Assembly (NCBI GenBank): GCA_038231575.1
Contig: JBBRLB010000005.1
Location: forward strand, 13,558 to 77,557
Source of the DNA: CAITWF01 sp038231575
GTDB lineage: Bacteria > Verrucomicrobiota > Verrucomicrobiia > Opitutales > Opitutaceae
Direction of reading: 5' to 3'
DNA length: 64,000 bases
Shown: piece after piece, positions 8,352-16,850 of the stretch
Layout of the letters: each line of letters begins with the position of its first letter
Position numbering within the stretch: position 1 is the first letter of the stretch
The notes under the pieces: model-generated
What the model saw: only the letters and a program-made list of their open reading frames with translations
Told to the model about the DNA's origin: nothing
Database searches by the model: none
Position numbers and translations under genes: made by a program

Positions 8352-9874
8352 GCAAGCCCCCCGACACTTTCTCCGCCGACGAAGCTCGCCGGCCCAATCT
8401 CCAGAACGCGAAACGCCTGGAGCAGCGCACGGCGCAGCTGAGCACCGCCCACGCCGAAATGGATCAGTTCGTCCACGCCATCGCCCACGACCTGCGCGGG
8501 CCGCTCATGCACATCGGCGGTTTCGCCGATTTGTTGTTGGCCCATGCTCGCGGCCAGCTCGACGACAAGGGCCGCGAATATCTCCAGACGATCATCGATT
8601 CGGCCGGCCAGCTCGAGCGGATGCTCATCGAAATCGTCGCGCGGGCACGGACGAACCTGAACAACGCCGAAGCCGATCTCCGACGCTCGGTTTCCACCGG
8701 CGACGCGAGCCCGACGCGCGTGCTACCCGAGAAGGACGACCCGGTCGTCGCCAGCGAAGAAAAAACCCCGGCGCTGCCCACCACCGGCGTGCTCCGCATT
8801 CTTCTCGTCGAGGACAGCGCGCCCGATGTCGCGCTGATCAAACACATGCTGAACACGTCGGGCCGAGAAATCTCGGTCGTCAACGTCGAGACCCGCGTGG
8901 CGTTTGAGACCGAGCTCACCTCCCGCCCGCCCCATCTGATCCTGTCCGATTACTCGCTGCCGACCTTTGACGGCAGCGCGGCGCTGGAAATCGCCAAGCG
9001 GATCGTGCCGCAGGTGCCGTTTATTTTTGTCACGGGCACGCTCGGCGAGGAAGTCGCGATCGACATGCTGAAGCTGGGCGCGACCGACTACGTCTTGAAA
9101 AACCGGCTGACGCGCCTGACGCCCGCCGTGAGCCGGGCGCTGTCCGAAACGGAACAGCGCCGGGCGCGCGATCTCGCCGAGGAAAAATTCCGCCGCTCGC
9201 ACGATCAGTTGCGCGCGCTCACCGGGCATTTGCAATTTGTGCGGGAAGAAGAGCGCACGCGCATCGCGCGCGAGGTGCACGATGAACTCGGGCAGGCCCT
9301 CACCGGCCTGAAACTCGATCTGTCGTGGCTCGCCGGGAAGCGCAGCGTCGCGCGCGTGCTGCAGCGGAAAATCAAGACGATGATCGGCCAGGTGGACGAA
9401 ACGATCCACGCCGTGCGCCGAATCGCGACGGAGCTGCGGCCCGGCGTGCTCGACAGCCTCGGCCTCGCCGCCGCGATCGAGTGGCAGGCCGCCGATTTCC
9501 AGGAACGCACCGGCATCCGCTGCGAGATGAAGATCGAAGTGCCCGAAATGATTTGGGAGCGGAATTTCAGCAACGCCTGCTTCCGCGTTTTCCAGGAAAT
9601 GCTCACCAACATCATCCGCCATGCGAAGGCCACGCATGTCGAGGTTCGCCTCCTGCAGGACGAGCACGAGTTGACGCTCATCGTGCGGGACAACGGCCGC
9701 GGCATCACCGAAAAGGAAATCGCCCAGGCCCGTTCGCTCGGGCTCACCGGCATGAAGGAGCGCGCGACCCAGGTGGGTGGCACCGTTTCTTTCACCGGCC
9801 GGCCCGACGCGGGCACCACGGTCACGCTGTGTGTGCCGTTGCCCACGGCGGCGATCCGAACGGGGGCCGCATGA
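8348..9874 (+). CDS. Cytoplasmic histidine kinase with orphan HisKA, receiver and NarL-type kinase core
   Basis: A 508-residue soluble protein. Residues about 38-100 resemble a HisKA dimerisation helix (FVHAIAHDLRGPL) with no ATPase after it. A receiver domain follows at about 147-265 (LLVEDSAPD, LSDYSLP, DYVLKN). Last is a HisKA_3 domain (REEERTRIAREVHDELGQAL at about 298-317) with a HATPase domain (MLTNIIRHAKA, DNGRGI, GLTGMKERA). This is the NarX/DegS class of kinases that pair with LuxR-type regulators, and such a regulator overlaps it by ATGA. The first HisKA lacking an ATPase may be phosphorylated in trans. It has no membrane segment, so it probably senses internal state or serves EPS control. 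Confidence 0.88.
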   Translation: MSKPPDTFSADEARRPNLQNAKRLEQRTAQLSTAHAEMDQFVHAIAHDLRGPLMHIGGFADLLLAHARGQLDDKGREYLQTIIDSAGQLERMLIEIVARARTNLNNAEADLRRSVSTGDASPTRVLPEKDDPVVASEEKTPALPTTGVLRILLVEDSAPDVALIKHMLNTSGREISVVNVETRVAFETELTSRPPHLILSDYSLPTFDGSAALEIAKRIVPQVPFIFVTGTLGEEVAIDMLKLGATDYVLKNRLTRLTPAVSRALSETEQRRARDLAEEKFRRSHDQLRALTGHLQFVREEERTRIAREVHDELGQALTGLKLDLSWLAGKRSVARVLQRKIKTMIGQVDETIHAVRRIATELRPGVLDSLGLAAAIEWQAADFQERTGIRCEMKIEVPEMIWERNFSNACFRVFQEMLTNIIRHAKATHVEVRLLQDEHELTLIVRDNGRGITEKEIAQARSLGLTGMKERATQVGGTVSFTGRPDAGTTVTLCVPLPTAAIRTGAA

Positions 9875-10539
9875 GAATTCTCATCGCCGATGACCACGCC
9901 GTGGTGCGCCAGGGCCTGAAGCAGATTCTGGCGGAGGCCTTCAAGCGCGCCTCCTTCGGCGAGGCCGCGAACTCGCAGGGCACGCTCGAGCGGGTCCGGA
10001 AGGAAATGTGGGACATCGTGATCCTCGATCTGACGATGCCGGGGCTCAGCGGCCTCGAGGTGCTCAAGGAAATCAAGCAGCTGCACCCCAAGCTGCCCGT
10101 CCTGATCCTCAGCATGCACCCGGAGGATCAATTTGCGGTGCGGTTGCTCAAGGCGGGCGCGGCCGGCTACATGACGAAGGAAAGCGCGCCGGAAGAACTC
10201 GTCGGCGCCGTGAAAAAAGCGGTCGCCGGCGGCCGTTACGTCAGTGCGGCGCTCGCGGAAAAAATGGCGTCGTTCCTCGTGCACGACGTGCAGGTCGCGC
10301 CGCACGAAAATCTTTCCGACCGCGAGTTTCTCATCCTGCGCCTAATCGCCTCCGGCAAATCCGTCAGCATCATCGCCGCCGAGCTGTCGCTCAGCGTGAA
10401 GACCGTCAGCACCTATCGCACCCGCCTGCTCGAGAAAATGAGCATGACCAATAACGCGCAGCTCCTCCGCTACGCGTTTCAAAATAATCTCGTGGAGCAT
10501 CACTCGCCGGATCCGGCTCCGCCGGCGCCGGCCGGGTAG
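9871..10539 (+). CDS. NarL/FixJ-family response regulator
   Basis: A 222-residue regulator with an N-terminal receiver (ADDH at the acidic pocket, phospho-Asp in VILDLTMPG, Lys in YMTKES) and a C-terminal LuxR-type helix-turn-helix (LSDREFLILRLIASGKS then LSLSVKTVSTYRTRLLEKM). It is translationally coupled to the NarX-type kinase before it. The Wzz-Wza fusion gene begins 75 bp downstream, so EPS export genes are a plausible target. The 15 C-terminal residues are proline-rich. Confidence 0.93.
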   Translation: MRILIADDHAVVRQGLKQILAEAFKRASFGEAANSQGTLERVRKEMWDIVILDLTMPGLSGLEVLKEIKQLHPKLPVLILSMHPEDQFAVRLLKAGAAGYMTKESAPEELVGAVKKAVAGGRYVSAALAEKMASFLVHDVQVAPHENLSDREFLILRLIASGKSVSIIAAELSLSVKTVSTYRTRLLEKMSMTNNAQLLRYAFQNNLVEHHSPDPAPPAPAG

Positions 10540-10552
10540 GATGACACCCCAT
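10539..10552 (+). promoter_or_regulatory. Upstream motif, copy before the Wzz-Wza fusion gene
   Basis: Reads GGATGACACCCCAT and overlaps the last base of the regulator gene's stop codon. It lies 62 bp before ATG 10615. Full match to the CACCCCAT core. Confidence 0.65.
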
Positions 10553-10614
10553 GTGGTTTGTGGGACCCCGGCCACCGGGTCTTCCTCCAATTTTCCCGCC
10601 CCGCTGCAGCTTTT

Positions 10615-13488
10615 ATGAATGTAACCAACGGCAAACATCTTGAGCCCGCGCCCTTCGACGCGTGGGCGGTTTTCGATTTCTGGCTGCGCCGCTGGCGCTG
10701 GCTCGCGTGCTGGACCGTGATCCTCGCGGTCGCGGGCGGCGTGCTCGCCCGCCTGAAATGGGGCCGCTCGTTCACCTCGACCGCGCAATTAATCCACTAC
10801 GAGCCGTCCGCGGTCGACGATACGTTTCATCCGCGGGCCCTCGCGACGCCGAGCCTCGTCGTGATGCTCCAGGCGCCCAGCTTGTTCGAGGAAGTCGGTT
10901 CGCACCTCGAGCCGCGCGTCGCCGCGAAAGATTTGGCCCTGCGGCTTTCCCTCACGCTCGATCGCAACAACGACGTCGCCACGGTCACCGCGATCGGGAG
11001 CTCCGCGGAGGAAACGACTAATCTCGTCAAACGGTTCTGCGACGCCGCCATCGCTTACACGAAAACGATGCAACGCCTCGAAGCGACCGAGGCCAGCGAG
11101 AGCGTCACCCACCAACTCGCCCAGGTCGAAGCCGAGATCGCCGCGGCGCGGACGGCGATTCCCGCCGAGAGTGTCGCGGCCGTGACCGCCTTCGCTTCGG
11201 TGCCGGAAGCGCCCGCGCCCATCGCCAGCGATCTTCCGGGCCGCCTGCAAACGGCGCGCAGTCAGCTCGACGATTTGCGGGCGCGCTTCACGGACATTCA
11301 CCCGCTCGTGCGCGAACAACGCACGCGCGTCACCGCCCTCGAAGACGAGCAGCGCCGCACCGCGCCCGCGGCCGGCACGCCCACCGCCGCGATGCGCGCG
11401 GCGGCTTCCCCCGCGGCGTCCGCCGCCTTCTACGGCCGCATCACGCCCGAGGAAGTCGCGATGGGCGAACGCTTCCGCGCGTTGGAAACCAACCGCGCGA
11501 TCCTCATCGGCCGCCAGCGGGCGATTCAGCCCTTCCGCGAGGATCCGCCCGGCTATTTTCGCGTTCTCCTTTCGGCCGGCGCCAATCCCACCCTGCAGCA
11601 CAATCATCGTTTGGAAATCGTGCTGTGCGCCTGCCTCGGCGCCTTTTTTGGCCTCGTCGGATCCGCCGGCCAGATCTTGTTGGGCGAATTTCTCGACAAC
11701 CGCGTGAAGACGCGGGCCGACGTGCGCCGCGTCACCGGCCTGCCGCTGCTCGCCACCCTCGGCGACTTGAAGCGCATGACGCCGGCGGACCGCGACCAGT
11801 GGGCCTTCCGGGCGTGGACCGCGTTGCAGAGCAAGCTGAGTCTTTCGCCGAACCACGGCGTCGTCTGCGGCATCACCTCCGCGCACAGCGGCGACGGCCG
11901 CTCGACGTGGATCAATCTGCTCGCGGGGGCGGCCAGCGCCTGCGGGTTTCGCGTGCTCACCATCACCGCGCAACCGTCGCCGGAAATCGCCGCCGAACTC
12001 GCGCGGCGCGACAAGCGCACTGCGCCGCTCGCGCTGCCGCCCTCGGCGGAGAGCGTGGCGTTGACCGCCAGCGTGCTTTCCACGCCCAGTCAGATCGTCG
12101 CCCAGTTGTCGGGGGCGAACAGCCTGCCACGCGTCGACATTCCCCTGCCCGGCTGGGTGTGGAACCTCGACCGTCGCACCCAGTGGCACGCCGCGCTCGA
12201 AGCCTGGCGCGCGATTGATCACGTGGTGATTTTTGTCGAGCTGCCGCCGGCGTCGGTTGCCGAGACCGTGCTGCTGGCGGAAAACGTCCCGAATCTCCTC
12301 TGGCTCGTGGACAGCAACCGCTCCGACGCCACCGAGACCCACAGCGATTTGGAAACGCTGCGCGACGCCCGCTGCAATCTCGTCGGCGCCGTGCTCAACC
12401 GCGAGCGCGTCGCGCCGTTGCGCGGCCGCTTCAGCCGCTGGTTCGGCAGCAGTGCCGTGTTGTTCTTCCTCGGGCTGGGTCTCGCCTTCACTCCGCCCAA
12501 GGCCTCGGCCGCCGTCGCGGAGCCCGCCATTGTGATGGCCGATACGGCTCCCGCCGCACCCGCCGCGTTCGGTGTCGTCGATCCCAGCGTGCGGGCGAAC
12601 TGGCAGAAGCGCCTGACGCTCGGCGCCGGCGATGTGCTGAATTTTTATCTCTTCGGTTCGCCCGAACTCACCCGCAACGAAGTGCCGATCGGTCCCGATG
12701 GGCGCGTCTCTTATCTCGAGGCCGAAAACATCGCAGCGGCCGGGCTCACCGTGGACGAACTTCGCGAACACCTGAATGACGAGCTCGGAAAATTTCGCCG
12801 CACGCCACAGGTCTTCGTCACGCCGCAGTCCTATAACAGCAAACGCTACTACGTGCTGGGCACCGTGGTGCTGAAGGGGTTTTTCCCACTCGACCGGCCC
12901 ATTACCATTCTCGAGGCCGTCGCGCGCGCGCATGGTTTCGAGACCGGCACGTCCCGGGGCGACGTAATGGAAACAACCGATTTCGCGAAAAGCTTCATCG
13001 CTCGCGACGGCCAGCATCTGCCCGTGAATTTCGAAAAACTTTTCCTGCGCGGTGACCTCTCGCAGAACATCGCGCTCGAGCCCGGCGACTATCTCTACTT
13101 CCCCCCCGCCGCCTCCGGCGCGATCTATGTCCTCGGTGAAGTCCGCACGCCTGGCTCGGTGGTCTTCGACGCGGACACCAATGTCCTCTCCGCCATCGCG
13201 ACGCGCGGCGGCTTCACCCAACGCGCGTGGAAAAAACACGTCCTCGTCGTGCGCGGTTCGCGCGACCACCCCGAGGCGTTCAAGGTCGATGCGCAGGGCG
13301 CACTGACCGGCAACGCCGCAAATCTCGCCCTCCAACCTGGCGATCTCGTCTACGTCAGCAACCGTCCGTGGATTCGCGTCGAGGAGCTGCTCGACCGCGC
13401 GACCTCCGCGTTCGTCGAGGCCGCCGTCATTTCCTGGACTGGCGTGCATATCGGCCTCGGCGGGACCGGACCTGTCATCGTGCCATGA
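10615..13488 (+). CDS. Wzz-type chain-length protein fused to a degenerate tyrosine-kinase-like domain and a Wza-type export domain
   Basis: A 957-residue protein joining parts normally encoded by separate genes. Residues about 20-47 are membrane segment 1; then comes a Wzz periplasmic region with a coiled coil and the typical RLQTARSQLDDLRARFTDIHP; segment 2 is near 335-355. Residues about 418-600 resemble the BY-kinase ATPase, but Walker A is SGDGRSTW (Lys replaced by Arg), Walker A' lacks its Asp, and Walker B reads VVIFVELPP (Glu instead of Asp). It is therefore probably catalytically dead. A third segment at about 611-632 returns the chain to the periplasm, followed by a polysaccharide-export/SLBB domain at about 665-900. 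The start is ATG 10615. Confidence 0.85.
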   Translation: MNVTNGKHLEPAPFDAWAVFDFWLRRWRWLACWTVILAVAGGVLARLKWGRSFTSTAQLIHYEPSAVDDTFHPRALATPSLVVMLQAPSLFEEVGSHLEPRVAAKDLALRLSLTLDRNNDVATVTAIGSSAEETTNLVKRFCDAAIAYTKTMQRLEATEASESVTHQLAQVEAEIAAARTAIPAESVAAVTAFASVPEAPAPIASDLPGRLQTARSQLDDLRARFTDIHPLVREQRTRVTALEDEQRRTAPAAGTPTAAMRAAASPAASAAFYGRITPEEVAMGERFRALETNRAILIGRQRAIQPFREDPPGYFRVLLSAGANPTLQHNHRLEIVLCACLGAFFGLVGSAGQILLGEFLDNRVKTRADVRRVTGLPLLATLGDLKRMTPADRDQWAFRAWTALQSKLSLSPNHGVVCGITSAHSGDGRSTWINLLAGAASACGFRVLTITAQPSPEIAAELARRDKRTAPLALPPSAESVALTASVLSTPSQIVAQLSGANSLPRVDIPLPGWVWNLDRRTQWHAALEAWRAIDHVVIFVELPPASVAETVLLAENVPNLLWLVDSNRSDATETHSDLETLRDARCNLVGAVLNRERVAPLRGRFSRWFGSSAVLFFLGLGLAFTPPKASAAVAEPAIVMADTAPAAPAAFGVVDPSVRANWQKRLTLGAGDVLNFYLFGSPELTRNEVPIGPDGRVSYLEAENIAAAGLTVDELREHLNDELGKFRRTPQVFVTPQSYNSKRYYVLGTVVLKGFFPLDRPITILEAVARAHGFETGTSRGDVMETTDFAKSFIARDGQHLPVNFEKLFLRGDLSQNIALEPGDYLYFPPAASGAIYVLGEVRTPGSVVFDADTNVLSAIATRGGFTQRAWKKHVLVVRGSRDHPEAFKVDAQGALTGNAANLALQPGDLVYVSNRPWIRVEELLDRATSAFVEAAVISWTGVHIGLGGTGPVIVP

Positions 13489-14543
13489 AAAATTTCTTTC
13501 CCCTCTCCGCCGCGCTCACGCTCGCGGGCCTGGCCGCGTTCTTCTCCGGCTGTGAAATTCTCCCGCTCCCCGCGGCGCGCACGGGCGACCCGGTCGCGTC
13601 CGTCGCGGCCTTCGCCTCGGTCCAAGCCGCCCCGACCGCCCCGCTCGATCCCGCACTGCTGCGGCCGGGTGACTCGACCTTCCGCCTCGGTCCGGGCGAC
13701 CAACTCGACCTTGAAATCATGGGCGACAACTCGACCCGCGCCACCGTCACGGTCGGCCCGGACGGAAAAATTTATTACTACATGCTGCCCGGCCTCGACG
13801 TCTGGGGGCTCACGCTGTCGGAAACCCGCGCCCGCCTCGCCGATGGTTTGGGGAAATACATCCGCGAAAAACCCGTGGTCTCGCTCACGCTGCGTGTCGT
13901 CACGAGTCGCCGCGTCTGGGTGCTTGGGCGGGTCAACAGTCCCGGGATCTACACACTGGGCGGCCCGACGACGTTGCTCGACGCCGTCGCGCAGGCCGGG
14001 GGAAACTCCGCCGGCAACGCGGACTTGTCACACAGCTTCATCATCCGGCAGGGCCGCGTGCTCCCGGTGGACTTCCAGCAACTCCTGCACGACGGTGCCC
14101 TTTCGCAAAACGTCTATCTGCAGCCGGACGATTTTATTTTCCTGCCTTCCGCCCGCACGCCGCAAGTCCACATTCTGGGCGCGGTCGTCCAGCCGCACTC
14201 GGAAAGAATGAGCGGCGCGCTCACGGTGGTCCAAGCCATCGCGTTGTCCGGTGGGACCGAGCGCGACGCGTGCCTCACCAATGTCGCCATCGTCCGCGGT
14301 TCGCTCGCGCATCCGCAAATCGCGATCGTCGCCGTCGATCAAATTTTGCGCGGCCAGGCGCCGGATGTCCGCCTGGAGCCGAGCGACATCGTGTTCGTGC
14401 CCTACGCGCCCGAGCGCGTGCTCACGCGCTATGTGAATCTGATCCTCGACACGTTTGCGCGCACCGTCGGCGTGAATGCGGGCGCCCGGATTATCACGGG
14501 CAACGCCGCCCCCATCGGCGTCGGCGTGAATATCTCGCCGTAG
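13485..14543 (+). CDS. Wza-type polysaccharide export lipoprotein
   Basis: A 352-residue protein with a signal peptide and a lipobox-like FFSGC at about residue 20, so it is probably lipidated. The mature part has a polysaccharide-export N-terminal domain (LGPGDQLDLEIMGD, VTVGPDGKIYYYMLPG) followed by SLBB domains (VWVLGRVNSPGIYTLGG and VHILGAVVQPHSERMSG). Wza-family proteins form the outer-membrane channel for EPS. It overlaps the Wzz-Wza fusion by ATGA, so the cell makes two export-type domains from one message: one tethered to the inner membrane and one probably in the outer membrane. Confidence 0.9.
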   Translation: MKNFFPLSAALTLAGLAAFFSGCEILPLPAARTGDPVASVAAFASVQAAPTAPLDPALLRPGDSTFRLGPGDQLDLEIMGDNSTRATVTVGPDGKIYYYMLPGLDVWGLTLSETRARLADGLGKYIREKPVVSLTLRVVTSRRVWVLGRVNSPGIYTLGGPTTLLDAVAQAGGNSAGNADLSHSFIIRQGRVLPVDFQQLLHDGALSQNVYLQPDDFIFLPSARTPQVHILGAVVQPHSERMSGALTVVQAIALSGGTERDACLTNVAIVRGSLAHPQIAIVAVDQILRGQAPDVRLEPSDIVFVPYAPERVLTRYVNLILDTFARTVGVNAGARIITGNAAPIGVGVNISP

Positions 14544-14557
14544 TGAGCGCGTCCCGC

Positions 14558-14690
14558 TCTCCGAGGGCGTCGAAACCGTGGGACTGGCTCTGCGAGCCAG
14601 TCTGAGTTTCACGGTGATTCGCCACTCAAACTCAGGGCGGTTCCGAGAGCCACCCCCACCGCGGAACAGGGTTTTCGACGGCCTCTCAGA
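14558..14690. other. Nested inverted repeats in a 266-bp intergenic region
   Basis: An outer pair (GGGCGTCGAAACC near 14565 and GGTTTTCGACGGCC near 14669) and GTGGG/CCCAC enclose two further stems: ACTGGCTC/GAGCCAGT (14583-14601) and CTGAGTTT/AAACTCAG (14602-14635). The whole could fold into a long branched hairpin. It lies between the export lipoprotein and the ECF sigma gene. It could be an operon-end structure, a small RNA or a REP-like mobile repeat. No T-run follows, so a simple terminator is unlikely. Confidence 0.5.
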
Positions 14691-14762
14691 TCCAGACATC
14701 GGGCAAATTGCCCGGGCGGGCAGCGGCGAGCGACCTGCGGGCTCCGGCTTCCGTTGAGTGTA

Positions 14763-14776
14763 GGACTTCACCCCAT
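14763..14776 (+). promoter_or_regulatory. Upstream motif, copy before the ECF sigma gene
   Basis: Reads GGACTTCACCCCAT, 33 bp before ATG 14810. A copy in front of the sigma factor gene is what an autoregulated sigma factor would show. Confidence 0.65.
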
Positions 14777-14809
14777 ATTCGCCGCGAGGACCCTGCGGTA
14801 ATCTGCGGC

Positions 14810-15559
14810 ATGGTGGCCTCCAACTCGTTCTCACGCACCGTCCGTGCGGTCCGCTCCACTCCCGATCGCGTCGCGCGGGCGAATGCCTCGCGCACTGAGG
14901 CGCTGCACGACGCTGAGCTCGTGCGCCGTTTCAACGCTGGCGACGAAACCGCCTTCGTCGAAATCATCACCCGCTATCGCGAGAAAATGTATGTCATCGC
15001 GCTCTCGGTGCTGCACAACACCGCCGACGCCGAGGAAATTGCCCAGGACACCTTTATCCGCGCGCATCGCGGACTCGCGCGTTTCCGCGGCGATTCGGCG
15101 CTCTCCACCTGGCTCCATCGCATCACCCTCAATCTTTCCCGCAATCGCTATTGGTATTTTTTCCGCCGCAGCCGGCACAACACGCAGTCGCTCGACTGCG
15201 CGATGAGCGCCGACAACACCTCCACCCTGGCGAGCCTGATCGCCTGCGAGGCGCCCAGCCCCGTGCAGGAAGCCGCCACCTCTGAGTTCACGGAACTCGT
15301 GGCCGAATGCATGACGCGCCTCGGGGCCGGTCATCGCGAAATCCTCACGCGGCGCAACGTCCTGAATTTGTCCTACGAGGAGATCGCGAAATCCTTCGGC
15401 ATCAGCATCGGCACCGTGAAAAGCCGAATCGCGCGCGCGCGCAATAATCTCCGCGTGCTCCTCGCCAAGGCCTGCCCGGAATTTCCCGCCGATGCTTCAC
15501 CCAACGAGTGGTTCACCACTCAACGCCACACCGGCCAGCTCGAAATCGCCTGCGCTTAA
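14810..15559 (+). CDS. ECF-type RNA polymerase sigma factor
   Basis: A 249-residue sigma-70 family protein. Region 2 spans about residues 34-112, with the characteristic NTADAEEIAQDTFIRAHRGL and WLHRITLNLSRN. Region 4 spans about 165-220 with a helix-turn-helix (LSYEEIAKSFGISIGTVKSRIARAR). The linker is longer than usual (about 50 residues). There is a short N-terminal extension before region 2. No anti-sigma gene adjoins it; glycosyltransferase and sugar transferase genes follow, and STAS and RsbW-RsbU genes lie 3 kb downstream. The start is ATG 14810, 33 bp after a copy of the shared motif; the frame is open upstream but through the motif. EPS and stress control is inferred. Confidence 0.9.
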   Translation: MVASNSFSRTVRAVRSTPDRVARANASRTEALHDAELVRRFNAGDETAFVEIITRYREKMYVIALSVLHNTADAEEIAQDTFIRAHRGLARFRGDSALSTWLHRITLNLSRNRYWYFFRRSRHNTQSLDCAMSADNTSTLASLIACEAPSPVQEAATSEFTELVAECMTRLGAGHREILTRRNVLNLSYEEIAKSFGISIGTVKSRIARARNNLRVLLAKACPEFPADASPNEWFTTQRHTGQLEIACA

Positions 15560-15629
15560 CCCGACGCCAACAGTTTCCCGGTCGTTGCCCGGCTCCTCCC
15601 TCTTCCCTCCCACGTTCGATTTTCCAGCG

Positions 15630-16850
15630 ATGAGACTGCTCTTTGTTCACGAACGAATCGGCGCCCTCGGCGGCGCCGAAGCCAACGTGCTTGTGACGGC
15701 CGGCGAGCTGCGCCGCCGCGGACATTCGGTCGGCCTGGCGCACGGTCGCAGCACGGGTCAGGGCGAAGCCGAGTGGCAGGAAATTTTCCCGCAGCGCTTC
15801 GCCCTTGAGGCGGCGACCGGCGGCGCCGGGTTGCAACAAGCGCTCGCGGAATTTCAGCCCGACGTCGTTTATCTCCATAAATTCTCCGATCCGACGGTGC
15901 TCGCCACGCTGCTCGCCTCCGATCGGCCCGTCGTCCGCATGGTCCACGACCACGACCTCTACTGCATGCGCGGCTACAAATATAATTATTTCACCCGCCG
16001 CGTCTGCCATCGCGCCGCGTCCGCCTATTGCGTGTTTCCCTGCGGCGCCTCGGTCGCGCGCAATTCCACCGGCGGCTTCCCGCTCCGCTGGGTCAGCTAC
16101 GGCGACAAACGCCGCGAAATCGATCTCAACAAAAATTTCGGCCGCCTGATCGTGGCCTCGGACTACATGCGCCAGGAACTGCTGCGCAACGGCTTTTCCC
16201 CGGAGCAGATCGAGATCCACGCGCCGGTGCCGCGCGCGGTCGCGGCGGCGGACACGCCGACCTTCGGCGACCGCAACCTGATCGTCTACGCGGGCCAGAT
16301 CATCCGCGGCAAGGGCGTCGATGTTTTGCTCGAGTCGCTCGCGCAGGTCACCGTGCCGTTCGAATGCGTGATTCTCGGCGACGGCAGCCAGCGCGCCGAG
16401 TGCGAGCGGCTCAGCGCGCGCCTCGGCCTCGAGCGCAAAGTCATGTTTGAGGGCTTCGTGCCTCAGGCACGCATCGCCAGCTATTATCGCCAGGCTTCGC
16501 TCGCGGTCATGAGTTCCCTCTGGCCCGAGCCGTTCGGCGCCACGGGCCTCGAGGCCATGCGCTGCGGGCTGCCGGTCGTGGCGTTTGATGCCGGCGGCAT
16601 CAAGGAATGGCTCCTCGATGGTGTGAACGGTTTTCTGGTGCCGTGGATGGACCGCCCGAAATTCGCCGCGCGCGTCGATCAACTTCTCCTCTACAAACCG
16701 CTCGCCCGCCGCCTCGGCGACAGCGGCCGCACGCTCGCCAACGAGCGTTTCAATTTTTCCAGCTACGTCGATGGCCTCGAGGATCTTTTCGTTCGCACCG
16801 CCGCCACCCCGCCCGCCGTCCGCCCCCAACTTCAGGGAGCCACCCGATGA
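15630..16850 (+). CDS. Glycosyltransferase family 4 (GT-B)
   Basis: A 406-residue glycosyltransferase beginning RLLFVHERIGALGGAEANV, the usual GT4 N-terminal glycine loop. The C-terminal domain has VYAGQIIRGKGVDVLLESL and an EX7E motif in EPFGATGLEAMRCGLPVVAF. It contains an unusual cysteine cluster at about residues 110-145 (DLYCMRGYKYNYFTRRVCH ... YCVFPCG), possibly a metal-binding insertion as seen in some GT4 enzymes. The start is ATG 15630, which begins the domain directly and lies 70 bp after the sigma gene. It overlaps the following sugar transferase. Confidence 0.9.
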   Translation: MRLLFVHERIGALGGAEANVLVTAGELRRRGHSVGLAHGRSTGQGEAEWQEIFPQRFALEAATGGAGLQQALAEFQPDVVYLHKFSDPTVLATLLASDRPVVRMVHDHDLYCMRGYKYNYFTRRVCHRAASAYCVFPCGASVARNSTGGFPLRWVSYGDKRREIDLNKNFGRLIVASDYMRQELLRNGFSPEQIEIHAPVPRAVAAADTPTFGDRNLIVYAGQIIRGKGVDVLLESLAQVTVPFECVILGDGSQRAECERLSARLGLERKVMFEGFVPQARIASYYRQASLAVMSSLWPEPFGATGLEAMRCGLPVVAFDAGGIKEWLLDGVNGFLVPWMDRPKFAARVDQLLLYKPLARRLGDSGRTLANERFNFSSYVDGLEDLFVRTAATPPAVRPQLQGATR

